Shown here: positions 12,219 through 18,761 of the stretch, piece by piece
Layout: each line of letters starts with the position of its first letter
Numbering within the stretch: the stretch's first letter is position 1
Source of the DNA: a virus
Strand: one strand, 5' to 3'
Virus record (IMG/VR): IMGVR_UViG_3300035678_000006
Span: 1 to 32,358 of that record
DNA: 32,358 nt
Made by a program: the position numbers and the translations under genes
The notes under the pieces: model-generated
Seen by the model: the letters and a program-made list of their open reading frames with translations, nothing else
Databases searched by the model: none
What the model was told of the DNA's origin: nothing

Positions 12219-12461
12219 ATGAGCACAACCGGGATTCACACCGAAACCACCCTCAGAGCACGCCACCAAGAAGCCCTTGACATCTTCCACGCATGGGCAG
12301 GCCGCCACCGCGTCGCCGGCGGCAACGAAGCCGCAGCGATCGAGATCCAGATGAACGAAGCGTGGGACTGGGTAGAGCAAACCGCGAAAGACCTCCACCT
12401 CTTCCGGCAGGTCACCCGCAACAAACCCGGCCACCTCTCGCGCCGGGCCAACGCTGCATGA
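12219..12461 (+). CDS. Small helical hypothetical protein
   Basis: This 80-aa helical protein (RARHQEALDIFHAWAGRH, then EIQMNEAWDWVEQTAKDL) starts after GAAAGGAAA. No family is recognised. It begins a transcript that continues, by ATGA overlaps, through the next small gene into the sliding clamp. Confidence 0.65.
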   Translation: MSTTGIHTETTLRARHQEALDIFHAWAGRHRVAGGNEAAAIEIQMNEAWDWVEQTAKDLHLFRQVTRNKPGHLSRRANAA

Positions 12462-12649
12462 GCCCGGATCCTTGCTGCGCACTCTGCCGCCACTCCACAG
12501 GCATCTGCCTATCCCGGCACGCCTGCGAGCACCACCGGGAAGCCCAGGCGCAGGACGACGCCAACCACCGCGCCACCCGCACCATCCGCGACCCAATCGG
12601 CGACACCGCCATAGCCAACATCACCCGAGAACGAAGGAACAAAAAATGA
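12458..12649 (+). CDS. Small Cys-rich protein upstream of the clamp
   Basis: This 63-aa protein has CCALCRHSTGICLSRHAC in residues 6-23, two C-x2-C-like pairs with a histidine each, a likely single zinc finger, followed by a helical charged tail. The ATG at 12458 overlaps the previous stop. Such CALC...HAC proteins are common small actinophage genes. Its stop overlaps the clamp start. Confidence 0.65.
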   Translation: MSPDPCCALCRHSTGICLSRHACEHHREAQAQDDANHRATRTIRDPIGDTAIANITRERRNKK

Positions 12650-13779
12650 GCACCATGCAAGCAATCACCGCGTCAGCCAAGGACTGGGTAGCTGCGTTGA
12701 CCCGCCTATCCCCCGCGATGGCCGGCAAGAAGCCCATCTCCATCCTGTACTGCGTGCACGTTGACCCGGCCGCCGGCGTCCTGTCCGGATACGACTACGA
12801 GACTTCGGCCGTCACCGCACTGCCTGAGTTCGATGGAATAGGCGCACCCTTCCTAGTCCCTTACCGCTGGCTGCTCGACGGCATCCGCGCCACGACCGGC
12901 CGCACCAAGAGCGCGCTGGTAACAGTCACTCACGACGGCAAAAAGATCACCATCTCAGCCTGCGGTTACGAAATCCACGCGGACTCCCAGGCATTGGATG
13001 AGTACCCGGAGATTCCGACGGTAACGCCCGAGGTGTCCAGCTCGTTCCCCGCCGCAACCTTCCGCGCCGCACTCCGCCGCGCAGTCGTCGCCGCCTCCAC
13101 GGATGACACCCTGCCGATTCTCAACGCCGTACAGATCCGATTGAAAAGCGGAGCCATGGAACTGAGGGCCACTGACCGATACCGACTCGTCGAGGATCAC
13201 GTGACAGGAGCGGGCGAAGGTGACGCCGTTTTCCTCCTGACCCGCAAAGCGATCAAGGCCATTGACCGGTTCCTGGTGGGCGCGGATGTGGTGATCGGCG
13301 TCAACGACAGGCATGTAGTCATCAAAACGGAGGACGCCACCTTCACCACCCTGAGCGTTGACGGCACATACCCCGCCGTGCAGGCACTCTTCCCTGTATC
13401 CACTACCGCGTCATTCGAGTTCGACCGTGCGGTGCTGCTGGAATCCGCAAAGGTAGCGCAGCGGATGAACGAGAAGTTCTTACCCTGCCTCGTGCGGATG
13501 TCCGACGCCGGCGCCGAGGTCACCTTCAACTATGGACTGTTCGGCCCGTCTAAGGCGCCGCTTGCCAGTGGAGGTGTCGTAGCCGGCGAGAAGGATGACG
13601 TCCATCTTCCGCTGAATCCGAACTTCCTAGTCGAGACACTTCAGCAGATCCCCACGGACCTCGTCCGGATCTCCTACACCACGGCCGCCAAGCCGTTCAT
13701 GTTTTCGCCGGCCGGGCTTGAGGTCAATGATCCAGAATCCCTGAAGTACCTGCTCATGCCCGTTCGGATGCCGTCATGA
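12646..13779 (+). CDS. dnaN: DNA polymerase III beta sliding clamp (phage DnaN)
   Basis: The 377-aa protein matches bacterial beta clamps in length and architecture: three similar domains of about 120 residues and the hallmark C-terminus KYLLMPVRMPS. Other clamp-like segments are LPILNAVQIRLKSGAMELRA and TDRYRLVEDH at about 160-190. As a ring on DNA it would hold the host polymerase, and no phage polymerase is visible here. GAAGGAAC precedes the ATG at 12646, which overlaps the upstream stop; the frame is open further upstream but runs through the previous gene. Confidence 0.92.
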   Translation: MSTMQAITASAKDWVAALTRLSPAMAGKKPISILYCVHVDPAAGVLSGYDYETSAVTALPEFDGIGAPFLVPYRWLLDGIRATTGRTKSALVTVTHDGKKITISACGYEIHADSQALDEYPEIPTVTPEVSSSFPAATFRAALRRAVVAASTDDTLPILNAVQIRLKSGAMELRATDRYRLVEDHVTGAGEGDAVFLLTRKAIKAIDRFLVGADVVIGVNDRHVVIKTEDATFTTLSVDGTYPAVQALFPVSTTASFEFDRAVLLESAKVAQRMNEKFLPCLVRMSDAGAEVTFNYGLFGPSKAPLASGGVVAGEKDDVHLPLNPNFLVETLQQIPTDLVRISYTTAAKPFMFSPAGLEVNDPESLKYLLMPVRMPS

Positions 13780-13940
13780 CCAAACCCCGCCCGGCGCCGG
13801 CGGGGAAGCCCCGCATGAGCGACGAAGCGGCCCCTGTGAGAGTCGCCGCACCGCACGCATGCGGCGGCCCTGGCTGCTACTTCTGCGAGTGGTCCAACCC
13901 GACCCTCGAAATACCCGAACTCGAACAACGAAAGGAGTGA
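13776..13940 (+). CDS. Small protein with C-x4-C-x2-C motif (54 aa)
   Basis: The 54-aa frame starts in the dnaN stop (ATGA). Residues about 29-37 read CGGPGCYFC, a likely half zinc knuckle, followed by EWSNPTLEIPELEQRKE. The end of this ORF (AAAGGAG) is also the ribosome-binding sequence of the next gene, so the two are linked. Function is unknown. Confidence 0.6.
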   Translation: MTKPRPAPAGKPRMSDEAAPVRVAAPHACGGPGCYFCEWSNPTLEIPELEQRKE

Positions 13941-13944
13941 CCTA

Positions 13945-14280
13945 ATGGCGTGGTTCAACGCCGACGACAAGATGCACTCGCATCCGAAATCACGGGCTGC
14001 AGGGTTGGAAGCCATCGGCCTTTGGACCCTCGCCGGCACCTACTGCACGGACTACCTGACCGATGGCGCAGTGCCACTCTGGTTCGTCGAGTCCTGGCCA
14101 CGGGGCAAGCAACTGGCCGCCAAGCTCATCAAGGCAGGCTTCTGGGAGGCAGACGGCGAGGACTACCAGTTCCTCTCATGGGACGAATACCAGCGCACCA
14201 AGGAACAGGTTCTAGCCGCCAAAGAGAAGGCCGCAGAACGCAAAGCGAAGTTCATCAAAGAACAGGGCAAGAACAAGTAA
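13945..14280 (+). CDS. Replication-initiator-like protein, N-terminal domain only
   Basis: The 111-aa protein begins MAWFNADDKMHSHPKSRAAG and has LEAIGLWTLAGTYCTDYLTD, the winged-helix N-terminus of phage replisome-organizer or DnaD-like initiators. A basic coiled tail (KEKAAERKAKFIKEQGKNK) then stops at TAA 14278-14280. Family members usually run on through a repetitive linker. Here the same frame stays open after the TAA to 14424 and encodes SVPNGVPQIVQDQDQDQ, the kind of linker expected. The protein therefore may be truncated by a stop codon, or may have become a short form. AAAGGAG precedes the ATG. Confidence 0.75.
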   Translation: MAWFNADDKMHSHPKSRAAGLEAIGLWTLAGTYCTDYLTDGAVPLWFVESWPRGKQLAAKLIKAGFWEADGEDYQFLSWDEYQRTKEQVLAAKEKAAERKAKFIKEQGKNK

Positions 14281-14358
14281 GGAACGCATGCAGAACGGCG
14301 TTCCGAAAGCGTTCCGAACGGTGTTCCTCAAATCGTCCAAGACCAAGACCAAGACCAA
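14281..14358 (+). repeat. Short tandem repeats after the initiator-like gene, possible origin
   Basis: GCGTTCCGAAA (14298-14308) and GCGTTCCGAAC (14309-14319) are adjacent 11-bp repeats, with a third GTTCC at 14323. GGAACGC at 14281 is inverted to the first. Three copies of GACCAA follow from 14341. Phage origins often lie in or next to the initiator gene and contain such iterons. The repeats also read in frame as a low-complexity protein linker, so coding origin is an alternative. Confidence 0.4.
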
Positions 14359-14376
14359 GTACTTAATACTCACCTC

Positions 14377-14403
14377 GGGCGACCAGTGTCGCCCTTTGTT
14401 TTT
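14377..14403 (+). terminator. Intrinsic terminator after the replication module
   Basis: GGGCGAC (14377-14383), loop CAGT and GTCGCCC (14388-14394) are followed by TTTGTTTTT. The stem is perfect. It ends the replication transcript. The following 96 bases up to the next gene have no clear promoter, but TTTTTGGCTG is repeated at 14399 and 14477. Confidence 0.9.
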
Positions 14404-14499
14404 GGCTGGCTTTTAGAGAAGTGATGAAAAAAGTTTCCAACCAATCGTCCAGTTCCGTAACGCGAGGGCTGGGCGATTTTTGGCTGAAAGGAATATCCA

Positions 14500-14742
14500 A
14501 TGAGCGAGACAACGAAGGAACTATCCCGCACCATGCACCCAGCGCAAGTGTGCCGTTCGAAAGGCTGGGATGTCGGGACGCGCATCAAGGGCGACGAAGG
14601 CTACGGCGAGTCAGTCATCGAGATAACAGCCGTCGGACAAAAGGCGATGCTCGCCAAGATGGTCAGCTACAAGGGTCAGCCTTCCCCCAGTAGCGAATCG
14701 ACCTGGACGCTGTCCTGCCGCGACTGGGAGCGCGTGGAATGA
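14500..14742 (+). CDS. Conserved small phage protein
   Basis: This 80-aa protein has SKGWDVGTRIKGDEGYG, then VIEITAVGQKAMLAKMVS and a closing TWTLSCRDWERV, which I recall as a widespread small actinophage family with a beta-barrel-like pattern. Function is unknown. GAAAGGA precedes the ATG. It heads the transcript leading to the methyltransferase, with ATGA overlap into the next gene. Confidence 0.75.
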   Translation: MSETTKELSRTMHPAQVCRSKGWDVGTRIKGDEGYGESVIEITAVGQKAMLAKMVSYKGQPSPSSESTWTLSCRDWERVE

Positions 14743-15113
14743 CCATCACGGACCAGCAGGGCAGGGCCGTCGCGTACCTGCTCCACGAGCTCCGACCAGA
14801 CTGGGGCGTTGGTTCGCTGCTCACCCTCATCAGCAAACACCCCGACGTCGAACTGGGGCCGCTACTCATCGCCGCGACCACCAAAGCGCTCGAACCGTCA
14901 TGTGCGACACCCGCACCGATCTACCACCCAGGCAGTCACTGGCCGGCCAGAGAACGCCAGCGACTCCCCCGCCCCGAACCATGCCCCCAACACATCGGCG
15001 AACAAGCACACAACTGCCGATGCTGCGCCGCCGACCGCAAAGCAGAACAACCACAGACCATCGAAGCCGTCCCAACCGGGGCGGCTTCAGTCATTGAAGG
15101 AGAAACTACGTGA
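14739..15113 (+). CDS. Hypothetical protein with C-terminal metal-binding motif
   Basis: The 124-aa protein begins with a helix (GRAVAYLLHELRPDWGV) and continues with ADVE-like helical sequence (LLTLISKHPDVELGPLLIAA). It ends with a proline-rich part carrying PCPQHIGEQAHNCRCC, a C-x2-H...C-x-CC set typical of a zinc-binding region that recurs in actinophage small proteins. No known activity is assigned. ATGA and GTGA overlaps tie it to its neighbours. Confidence 0.68.
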   Translation: MTITDQQGRAVAYLLHELRPDWGVGSLLTLISKHPDVELGPLLIAATTKALEPSCATPAPIYHPGSHWPARERQRLPRPEPCPQHIGEQAHNCRCCAADRKAEQPQTIEAVPTGAASVIEGETT

Positions 15114-15268
15114 CCACCATACATAGCGACCTAGAACCACGACCCCTCGTCTACTTCGACCGAAACGGCGGGGAATATCCCTGGTTCCTTCGGGAATCCG
15201 ACGGCACGGAGAGCAGCCATGAGTTGCTGGCCGACGCGGTCATGGAGGGGATCAAATGCGTGGGCTGA
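15110..15268 (+). CDS. Small hypothetical protein (52 aa)
   Basis: GTG at 15110 overlaps the upstream stop. The 52-aa product (VYFDRNGGEYPWFLRESDG, then HELLADAVMEGIK) looks like a compact sheet plus helix. Its 3' end overlaps the methyltransferase start by 13 bases and contains that gene's GGAGGGG ribosome-binding sequence. Function is unknown. Confidence 0.58.
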   Translation: MTTIHSDLEPRPLVYFDRNGGEYPWFLRESDGTESSHELLADAVMEGIKCVG

Positions 15269-16653
15269 CCAATAGGCCGTCCCCAACCATTGTCGGGACC
15301 AGTGGGAACGGCGGACCGCAGCCTCTTATGAAGTTCCGCGAACGCTGCACCACAAACCCCGCATGGGTTGGCTCAGCCGAGCCGCTGACCGTCGAAGAAG
15401 CAGCGGCGCTGCAAAGCTACCCCACCAGAAGGACTGCAATGACCAATGCAAACGCCCACATCAAAGCGCTTGACCTGTTCGCCGGCACTGGTTGGGGCGT
15501 GGCTTGCCAGCGTCTCGGCATCAAGGAGGCTGGCGTGGAAATCATGCCCGAGGCGGTCGAAACTCGCACGGCTAACGGTATGGAAACGATCTACCGCGAC
15601 GTGTGGGACGGGCTACAGCTCACCGCCGAGCAGCACCGCGAGGCCTACGGGTCCTATGGGCTGCTGATCGCATCACCGCCTTGCCAGACATTCAGCCTGG
15701 CAGGCAAGGGTGCAGGACGGGCCGCGCTGGATGAAGTCCTGGAAGCCATCGAGCTCCACGCCTACAAGGATGCCGATGCACTCCTGCGTTTTGGCGAACA
15801 ACACGACATGCGGACCGCCCTCGTCCTGACACCGCTCGCCTATGTCTGGCGCGACCGTCCCCGACTCGTTGCAATGGAGCAGGTCCCGACCGTCCTGCCC
15901 GTCTGGGAAGCATGCGCGGAGGTCATGCGCGAATGGGGCTACGAGGTGAAGGTCGAAGTTCTCAACGCCGAGCAGTACGGCGTCCCGCAGACACGGAAGC
16001 GGGCGATCCTGGTCGCGCGCCGCGGCGGCCCCGTCAACATGCCCGTACCCACGCACTCGCGCTACTACTCACGGACCCCGGAAAAGCTCGACCCGGGCGT
16101 CTTGAAATGGGTGAGCATGGCCGAGGCGCTCGGATGGGGCGACGATACCCAGACAATCTGCCACGGCGTACAGAAGCACTCCGCACGACGGCCTATGACC
16201 GAACCGGCGGCAACCATCGCATTCGGGCACGACTCGGCATCCGTTGGATTCGTGAGCGCCGACATCGGCGACCACCTTGCACTTCGGGCCGCAAAGCGTG
16301 ACGGCGGATTCGAGCCCGTGTCAGTCGAACAGGCGGCAATCCTCCAGTCATACCCGTCCATGCTGCGGTCTAACTACGGATCAGGAGGTGACGCCTCGAA
16401 GCGGGGCGAGCGCACAGCCGGTCAGCCCGCACCGACCCCGACCAGCAAGGCCGACCGTAACAAGTGGGACGGAGAACGCAACGTGACGGTAGACGAAGCC
16501 GCCGCGCTACAGAGCTACAAGCCCCCGTTCATCTGGTGCGGAACGAAGACGAAGCAGTTCCTGCAGATCGGCAACGCTGTCCCGCCGCTACTCGCCGAGC
16601 ACATCCTCGCCGCACTCATCGGCATCAAGACGACCACCCAGGAGCACAAATGA
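15256..16653 (+). CDS. DNA (cytosine-5)-methyltransferase with repeated recognition-region motif
   Basis: The enzyme would methylate phage DNA at cytosine C5, probably against host restriction. Numbering from 15256 (465 aa): motif I ALDLFAGTGWG 71-81, motif IV SPPCQ with C143, motif VI EQV 208-210 (usually ENV), motif VIII QTRKR 245-249, motif X GNAVPP 439-444. The start at 15256 has GGAGGGG; an internal ATG at 15439 has AGAAGGA and gives the normal-length enzyme. The first 61 residues look like a fragment of the C-terminal recognition region (RPSPTIVG, LTVEEAAALQSYP). That motif recurs at 356-367 and 410-421, so it occurs three times. Confidence 0.92.
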   Translation: MRGLTNRPSPTIVGTSGNGGPQPLMKFRERCTTNPAWVGSAEPLTVEEAAALQSYPTRRTAMTNANAHIKALDLFAGTGWGVACQRLGIKEAGVEIMPEAVETRTANGMETIYRDVWDGLQLTAEQHREAYGSYGLLIASPPCQTFSLAGKGAGRAALDEVLEAIELHAYKDADALLRFGEQHDMRTALVLTPLAYVWRDRPRLVAMEQVPTVLPVWEACAEVMREWGYEVKVEVLNAEQYGVPQTRKRAILVARRGGPVNMPVPTHSRYYSRTPEKLDPGVLKWVSMAEALGWGDDTQTICHGVQKHSARRPMTEPAATIAFGHDSASVGFVSADIGDHLALRAAKRDGGFEPVSVEQAAILQSYPSMLRSNYGSGGDASKRGERTAGQPAPTPTSKADRNKWDGERNVTVDEAAALQSYKPPFIWCGTKTKQFLQIGNAVPPLLAEHILAALIGIKTTTQEHK

Positions 16654-16844
16654 AATTCAAACTCAACGACCCTGTCCGCGTCATCGCCACCCCGTCCAAG
16701 CTGTTTGATGCGGTGGGGACGGTGGTCAACGTTGACCGGGATGCGTGGTGCCCGTTCCAGGTGATGACCACTGACGGGCCGCTCTGGTTCTCCGGGCACG
16801 AACTCGTACTCGCCGAGGCACCCAAGTCGGAGGTGGCCGGATGA
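16650..16844 (+). CDS. Small beta-rich hypothetical protein
   Basis: This 64-aa protein (FKLNDPVRVIATPSKLFDAV, GTVVNVDRDAWCPFQVM, WFSGHELVLA) has the strand pattern of a KOW or SH3-like barrel, frequent in tiny phage genes. The ATG at 16650 lies in the methyltransferase stop with GGAG before it. Function is unknown. Confidence 0.68.
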   Translation: MKFKLNDPVRVIATPSKLFDAVGTVVNVDRDAWCPFQVMTTDGPLWFSGHELVLAEAPKSEVAG

Positions 16845-17128
16845 AGGTGGACACCAAGGGATGCACCGGGCTCGTAACTTGCTGGGCACCCGCCCATCTT
16901 CAAAGCTGCCAAGCCCGCCCGGCCAATGATCCGGTGAACCACCCCAAGCACTACACCACCCACCCATCCGGAATCGAGTGCATCCAGATCACCGAGCACA
17001 TGGGGTTCAACCTGGGCAACGCGATCAAGTACGTGTGGCGGGCGGACCTCAAGGACGACGCGCTGGAGGACCTGCGCAAAGCGATCTGGTACATCGACCG
17101 GGAAATTCAGAAGAGGGAACGCTCATGA
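16841..17128 (+). CDS. DUF3310 family protein
   Basis: After a 27-aa leader, this 95-aa protein carries the DUF3310 pattern: DPVNHPKHYTTHPSGIECIQ, then NLGNAIKYVWRADLKDD and EDLRKAIWYIDREI. The family is widespread in phages and sometimes labelled nucleotide-kinase-like, without firm proof of activity. Two cysteines in the leader (GCTGLVTCW) are unusual for the family. ATGA overlaps link it to the previous gene and to RusA. Confidence 0.88.
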   Translation: MKVDTKGCTGLVTCWAPAHLQSCQARPANDPVNHPKHYTTHPSGIECIQITEHMGFNLGNAIKYVWRADLKDDALEDLRKAIWYIDREIQKRERS

Positions 17129-17541
17129 TCCACACGTTCGTGCCAGGCACACCCGTCCCGCAAGGATCCGTGGACGTCTACGGCGGCCGGATCGTCGGAG
17201 TGAAGGCGCCGCTACGGCAGTGGCGCGATGCCATCCGTGCCGCGACCCTCGCTCGCCACGAAGGCGAACCGCTAGACGGGCCAATCACCGTCTCACTCGC
17301 CTTCCAGCTCCGCCGCCCACAGCGACCCCGATGGCCACTACCCGCCGTCAAACCCGATTTGGACAAGCTCACCAGGGCCGTCTTCGACTCCCTCAGCACC
17401 ACCAAGAACCGCAAGACCAAGGCCATCATCAAAGGCGTCATCACCGACGATGCCCGCATAGTCAGCTTCACCGCCGCCAAGACCTACCACGGCAACCCCG
17501 GCGTCATGATCACCATCACCCAAGCAGGAGAACCCACATGA
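17125..17541 (+). CDS. rusA: RusA-family Holliday junction resolvase
   Basis: The 138-aa endonuclease resolves four-way DNA junctions formed in recombination or before packaging. Key residues are visible: KPDLDKL with D78, D80 and K81, D88 in VFDSL, and D108/D109 in VITDDARI, the acidic metal-binding set of RusA. The N-terminus FVPGTPVPQGSVDVYGGRIV is the usual first strand pair. The length is typical. The ATG at 17125 overlaps the DUF3310 stop. Confidence 0.92.
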   Translation: MIHTFVPGTPVPQGSVDVYGGRIVGVKAPLRQWRDAIRAATLARHEGEPLDGPITVSLAFQLRRPQRPRWPLPAVKPDLDKLTRAVFDSLSTTKNRKTKAIIKGVITDDARIVSFTAAKTYHGNPGVMITITQAGEPT

Positions 17542-17744
17542 GCGCCGTATTCGAACGGGCTAAGACGACCACCCGCCACGAGTACGTTATCCCGGCCCCC
17601 GCATGCTGGACCGATGTCCAGATGGCAATGCACCACGCATCCCAAGCGCGGTCAGCGGCCGGGTTGAGTAACGCCTACGACGACGTCATCAAGGTCGATT
17701 CGGACGACGAGAACGTCATCGTCTACTGGGAAGAGACAGCATGA
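17538..17744 (+). CDS. Small hypothetical protein
   Basis: This 68-aa protein has YVIPAPACWTDVQMAMHHAS followed by an acidic strand (DDENVIVYWEE). The start at 17538 is in ATGA overlap with rusA and its stop overlaps the next gene. The layout suggests a small alpha/beta domain. No family is assigned. Confidence 0.66.
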   Translation: MSAVFERAKTTTRHEYVIPAPACWTDVQMAMHHASQARSAAGLSNAYDDVIKVDSDDENVIVYWEETA

Positions 17745-18349
17745 GTCTGAATGACCACATCCACCAGCTCAGCCGGGAGCACCTGAAAACCAGCCCTGAC
17801 GGTCAGCTCCGCCACGCACCCGCACTGCTCACCGAACTCCGCAACGCCGTCACGCCAGGCAACAGCGGATCAGCCGGCGGCTCCGCGGGCCCCCCAATCC
17901 CCATCAACCCCGAAGCCGTTGACATGCTCGCCCGCATGACCAACGACGCTAAGACCGACTACCGGGAGATCACCGGCAACCCGTGGCCCGGCGACCTCGA
18001 AACACTCCTGCAGCACATCGCCGGAATGAGCCTCGACGCCGACTGGCACAACTACCTCGAGCGCCTAACGCTCGAATGGGTTGACCAGATCACAGCATTC
18101 CTCTGGCCCATCAAGCCGCGCCGGAAACTCACCGGGAAAACCTGCCCCGCATGCGGGCTCGCGCTGCACGGCGAGGATCGCGCCGTCTGCCTGTCCCTCG
18201 GATGCTGGGACGACGACGGCAACCTCGCCAAGATCGGAGCATGGGACATCGAGTGCGCATCATGCGGCGCAGCATGGTCCGGCGACCAAGTCGCATGGCT
18301 GCTGCGGGCACTCGACACGCCAACAGTGGACGTGGCGCGCATGGGTTAA
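17741..18349 (+). CDS. Hypothetical phage protein with zinc-ribbon C-terminus
   Basis: The 202-aa protein has an N-terminal helix (MSLNDHIHQLSREHLK), a glycine/serine linker near 40-52, a helical middle with LEWVDQITAFLWP, and a C-terminal part with two cysteine pairs. These are TCPACG at about 134-139 and ECASCGAAW at about 172-180, with CLSLGC between, the pattern of a zinc ribbon. This arrangement recurs in actinophages just upstream of the packaging genes, with no known function. It is the last gene before the terminators at 18.4 kb. Confidence 0.75.
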   Translation: MSLNDHIHQLSREHLKTSPDGQLRHAPALLTELRNAVTPGNSGSAGGSAGPPIPINPEAVDMLARMTNDAKTDYREITGNPWPGDLETLLQHIAGMSLDADWHNYLERLTLEWVDQITAFLWPIKPRRKLTGKTCPACGLALHGEDRAVCLSLGCWDDDGNLAKIGAWDIECASCGAAWSGDQVAWLLRALDTPTVDVARMG

Positions 18350-18395
18350 TTCCGGTATGCTGAGTCACGTCTCGCCGTAAGTGTCGAAACAACCA

Positions 18396-18421
18396 GGTCG
18401 GTCCAACGGATCGGCCTTTTT
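18396..18421 (+). terminator. Intrinsic terminator ending the early transcript
   Basis: GGTCGGTCC (18396-18404), loop AAC and GGATCGGCC (18408-18416) form a 9-bp stem with two G-U pairs, followed by TTTTT. It lies 47 bases after the last early gene, at the start of a 412-bp stretch (18350-18761) without any sizeable gene. Confidence 0.85.
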
Positions 18422-18424
18422 GCT

Positions 18425-18447
18425 GCCCGGAACCTTCCACGCCGGGC
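18425..18447 (+). other. Hairpin in the early-late junction
   Basis: GCCCGG (18425-18430) pairs with CCGGGC (18442-18447) around an 11-base loop. It follows the terminator directly. No T-tract is present. Confidence 0.5.
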
Positions 18448-18455
18448 CCACAAGC

Positions 18456-18490
18456 TGAAGCCCCGCCAACCCCCATACGGCGGGGCTTCA
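18456..18490 (+). terminator. Strong hairpin upstream of the tRNA-like element
   Basis: TGAAGCCCCGCC (18456-18467) and its exact complement at 18479-18490 form a 12-bp stem with an 11-base loop. There is no T-tract after it, so it may terminate weakly or act as an RNA processing or packaging landmark just before the tRNA-like element at 18494. Confidence 0.6.
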
Positions 18491-18493
18491 CCC

Positions 18494-18565
18494 GGGTAGG
18501 TAGCCCATCTGGTGACGGGCCGGGTTTGATCCCCAGCGAGGCAGGTTCGATTCCTGCACTACCCA
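18494..18565 (+). tRNA. tRNA-like element, anticodon uncertain
   Basis: GGGTAG pairs with CTACCC (6 bp; the seventh pair is G-A), A18565 is the discriminator, the D-arm is GCCC...GGGC with GG in its loop, and the T-arm is GCAGG-TTCGATT-CCTGC, fully canonical. The anticodon arm is poor: CCGGG-TTTGATC-CCCAG has a C-A mismatch and T at position 37. By canonical numbering the anticodon is UGA, yet the variable loop is short, unlike serine tRNAs. It may be an unusual phage tRNA or a decayed one. Confidence 0.55.
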
Positions 18566-18631
18566 CGGCGGCCCCAGTGCCGCTCCCATGAGTAAGACCG
18601 CCGGACTATTCACCCGGCAGGAGGCGCCAAG

Positions 18632-18694
18632 ATGACGACGGTCCTAAAACGTCGCGGCAATGCTGACCCGTTCGAGCCGGGCCGCCTCCACTGA
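18632..18694 (+). CDS. Tiny ORF (20 aa) with strong ribosome-binding site
   Basis: AGGAGG lies 9 bases before the ATG of a 20-codon frame, MTTVLKRRGNADPFEPGRLH. The LKR-x-G-x3-PFEPGRL pattern recalls the first strand of ATP-cone domains (KRDG...PFDPERL). A 15-codon ORF from 18588 overlaps its start by ATGA but lacks a ribosome-binding sequence. It could be a gene remnant or chance. Confidence 0.3.
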   Translation: MTTVLKRRGNADPFEPGRLH

Positions 18695-18761
18695 TCGAAC
18701 GCACTGCCGACCAACAACAGGTAACGCGGCCTAGCAAGTAGATCACCCACCAGGAGACATG

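Noticed and set aside
12472-12645. Upstream extension of the clamp reading frame
   Set aside because: The extra N-terminus is Pro/His/Arg-rich shadow of the Cys-rich gene at 12458; the clamp fold begins at the ATG at 12646.
14424-14693. ORF beginning MKKVSNQSSSS whose ATG overlaps the end of the open frame after the initiator-like gene
   Set aside because: It lies behind a terminator, lacks a ribosome-binding sequence, and most of it is a shadow of the well-supported gene at 14500.
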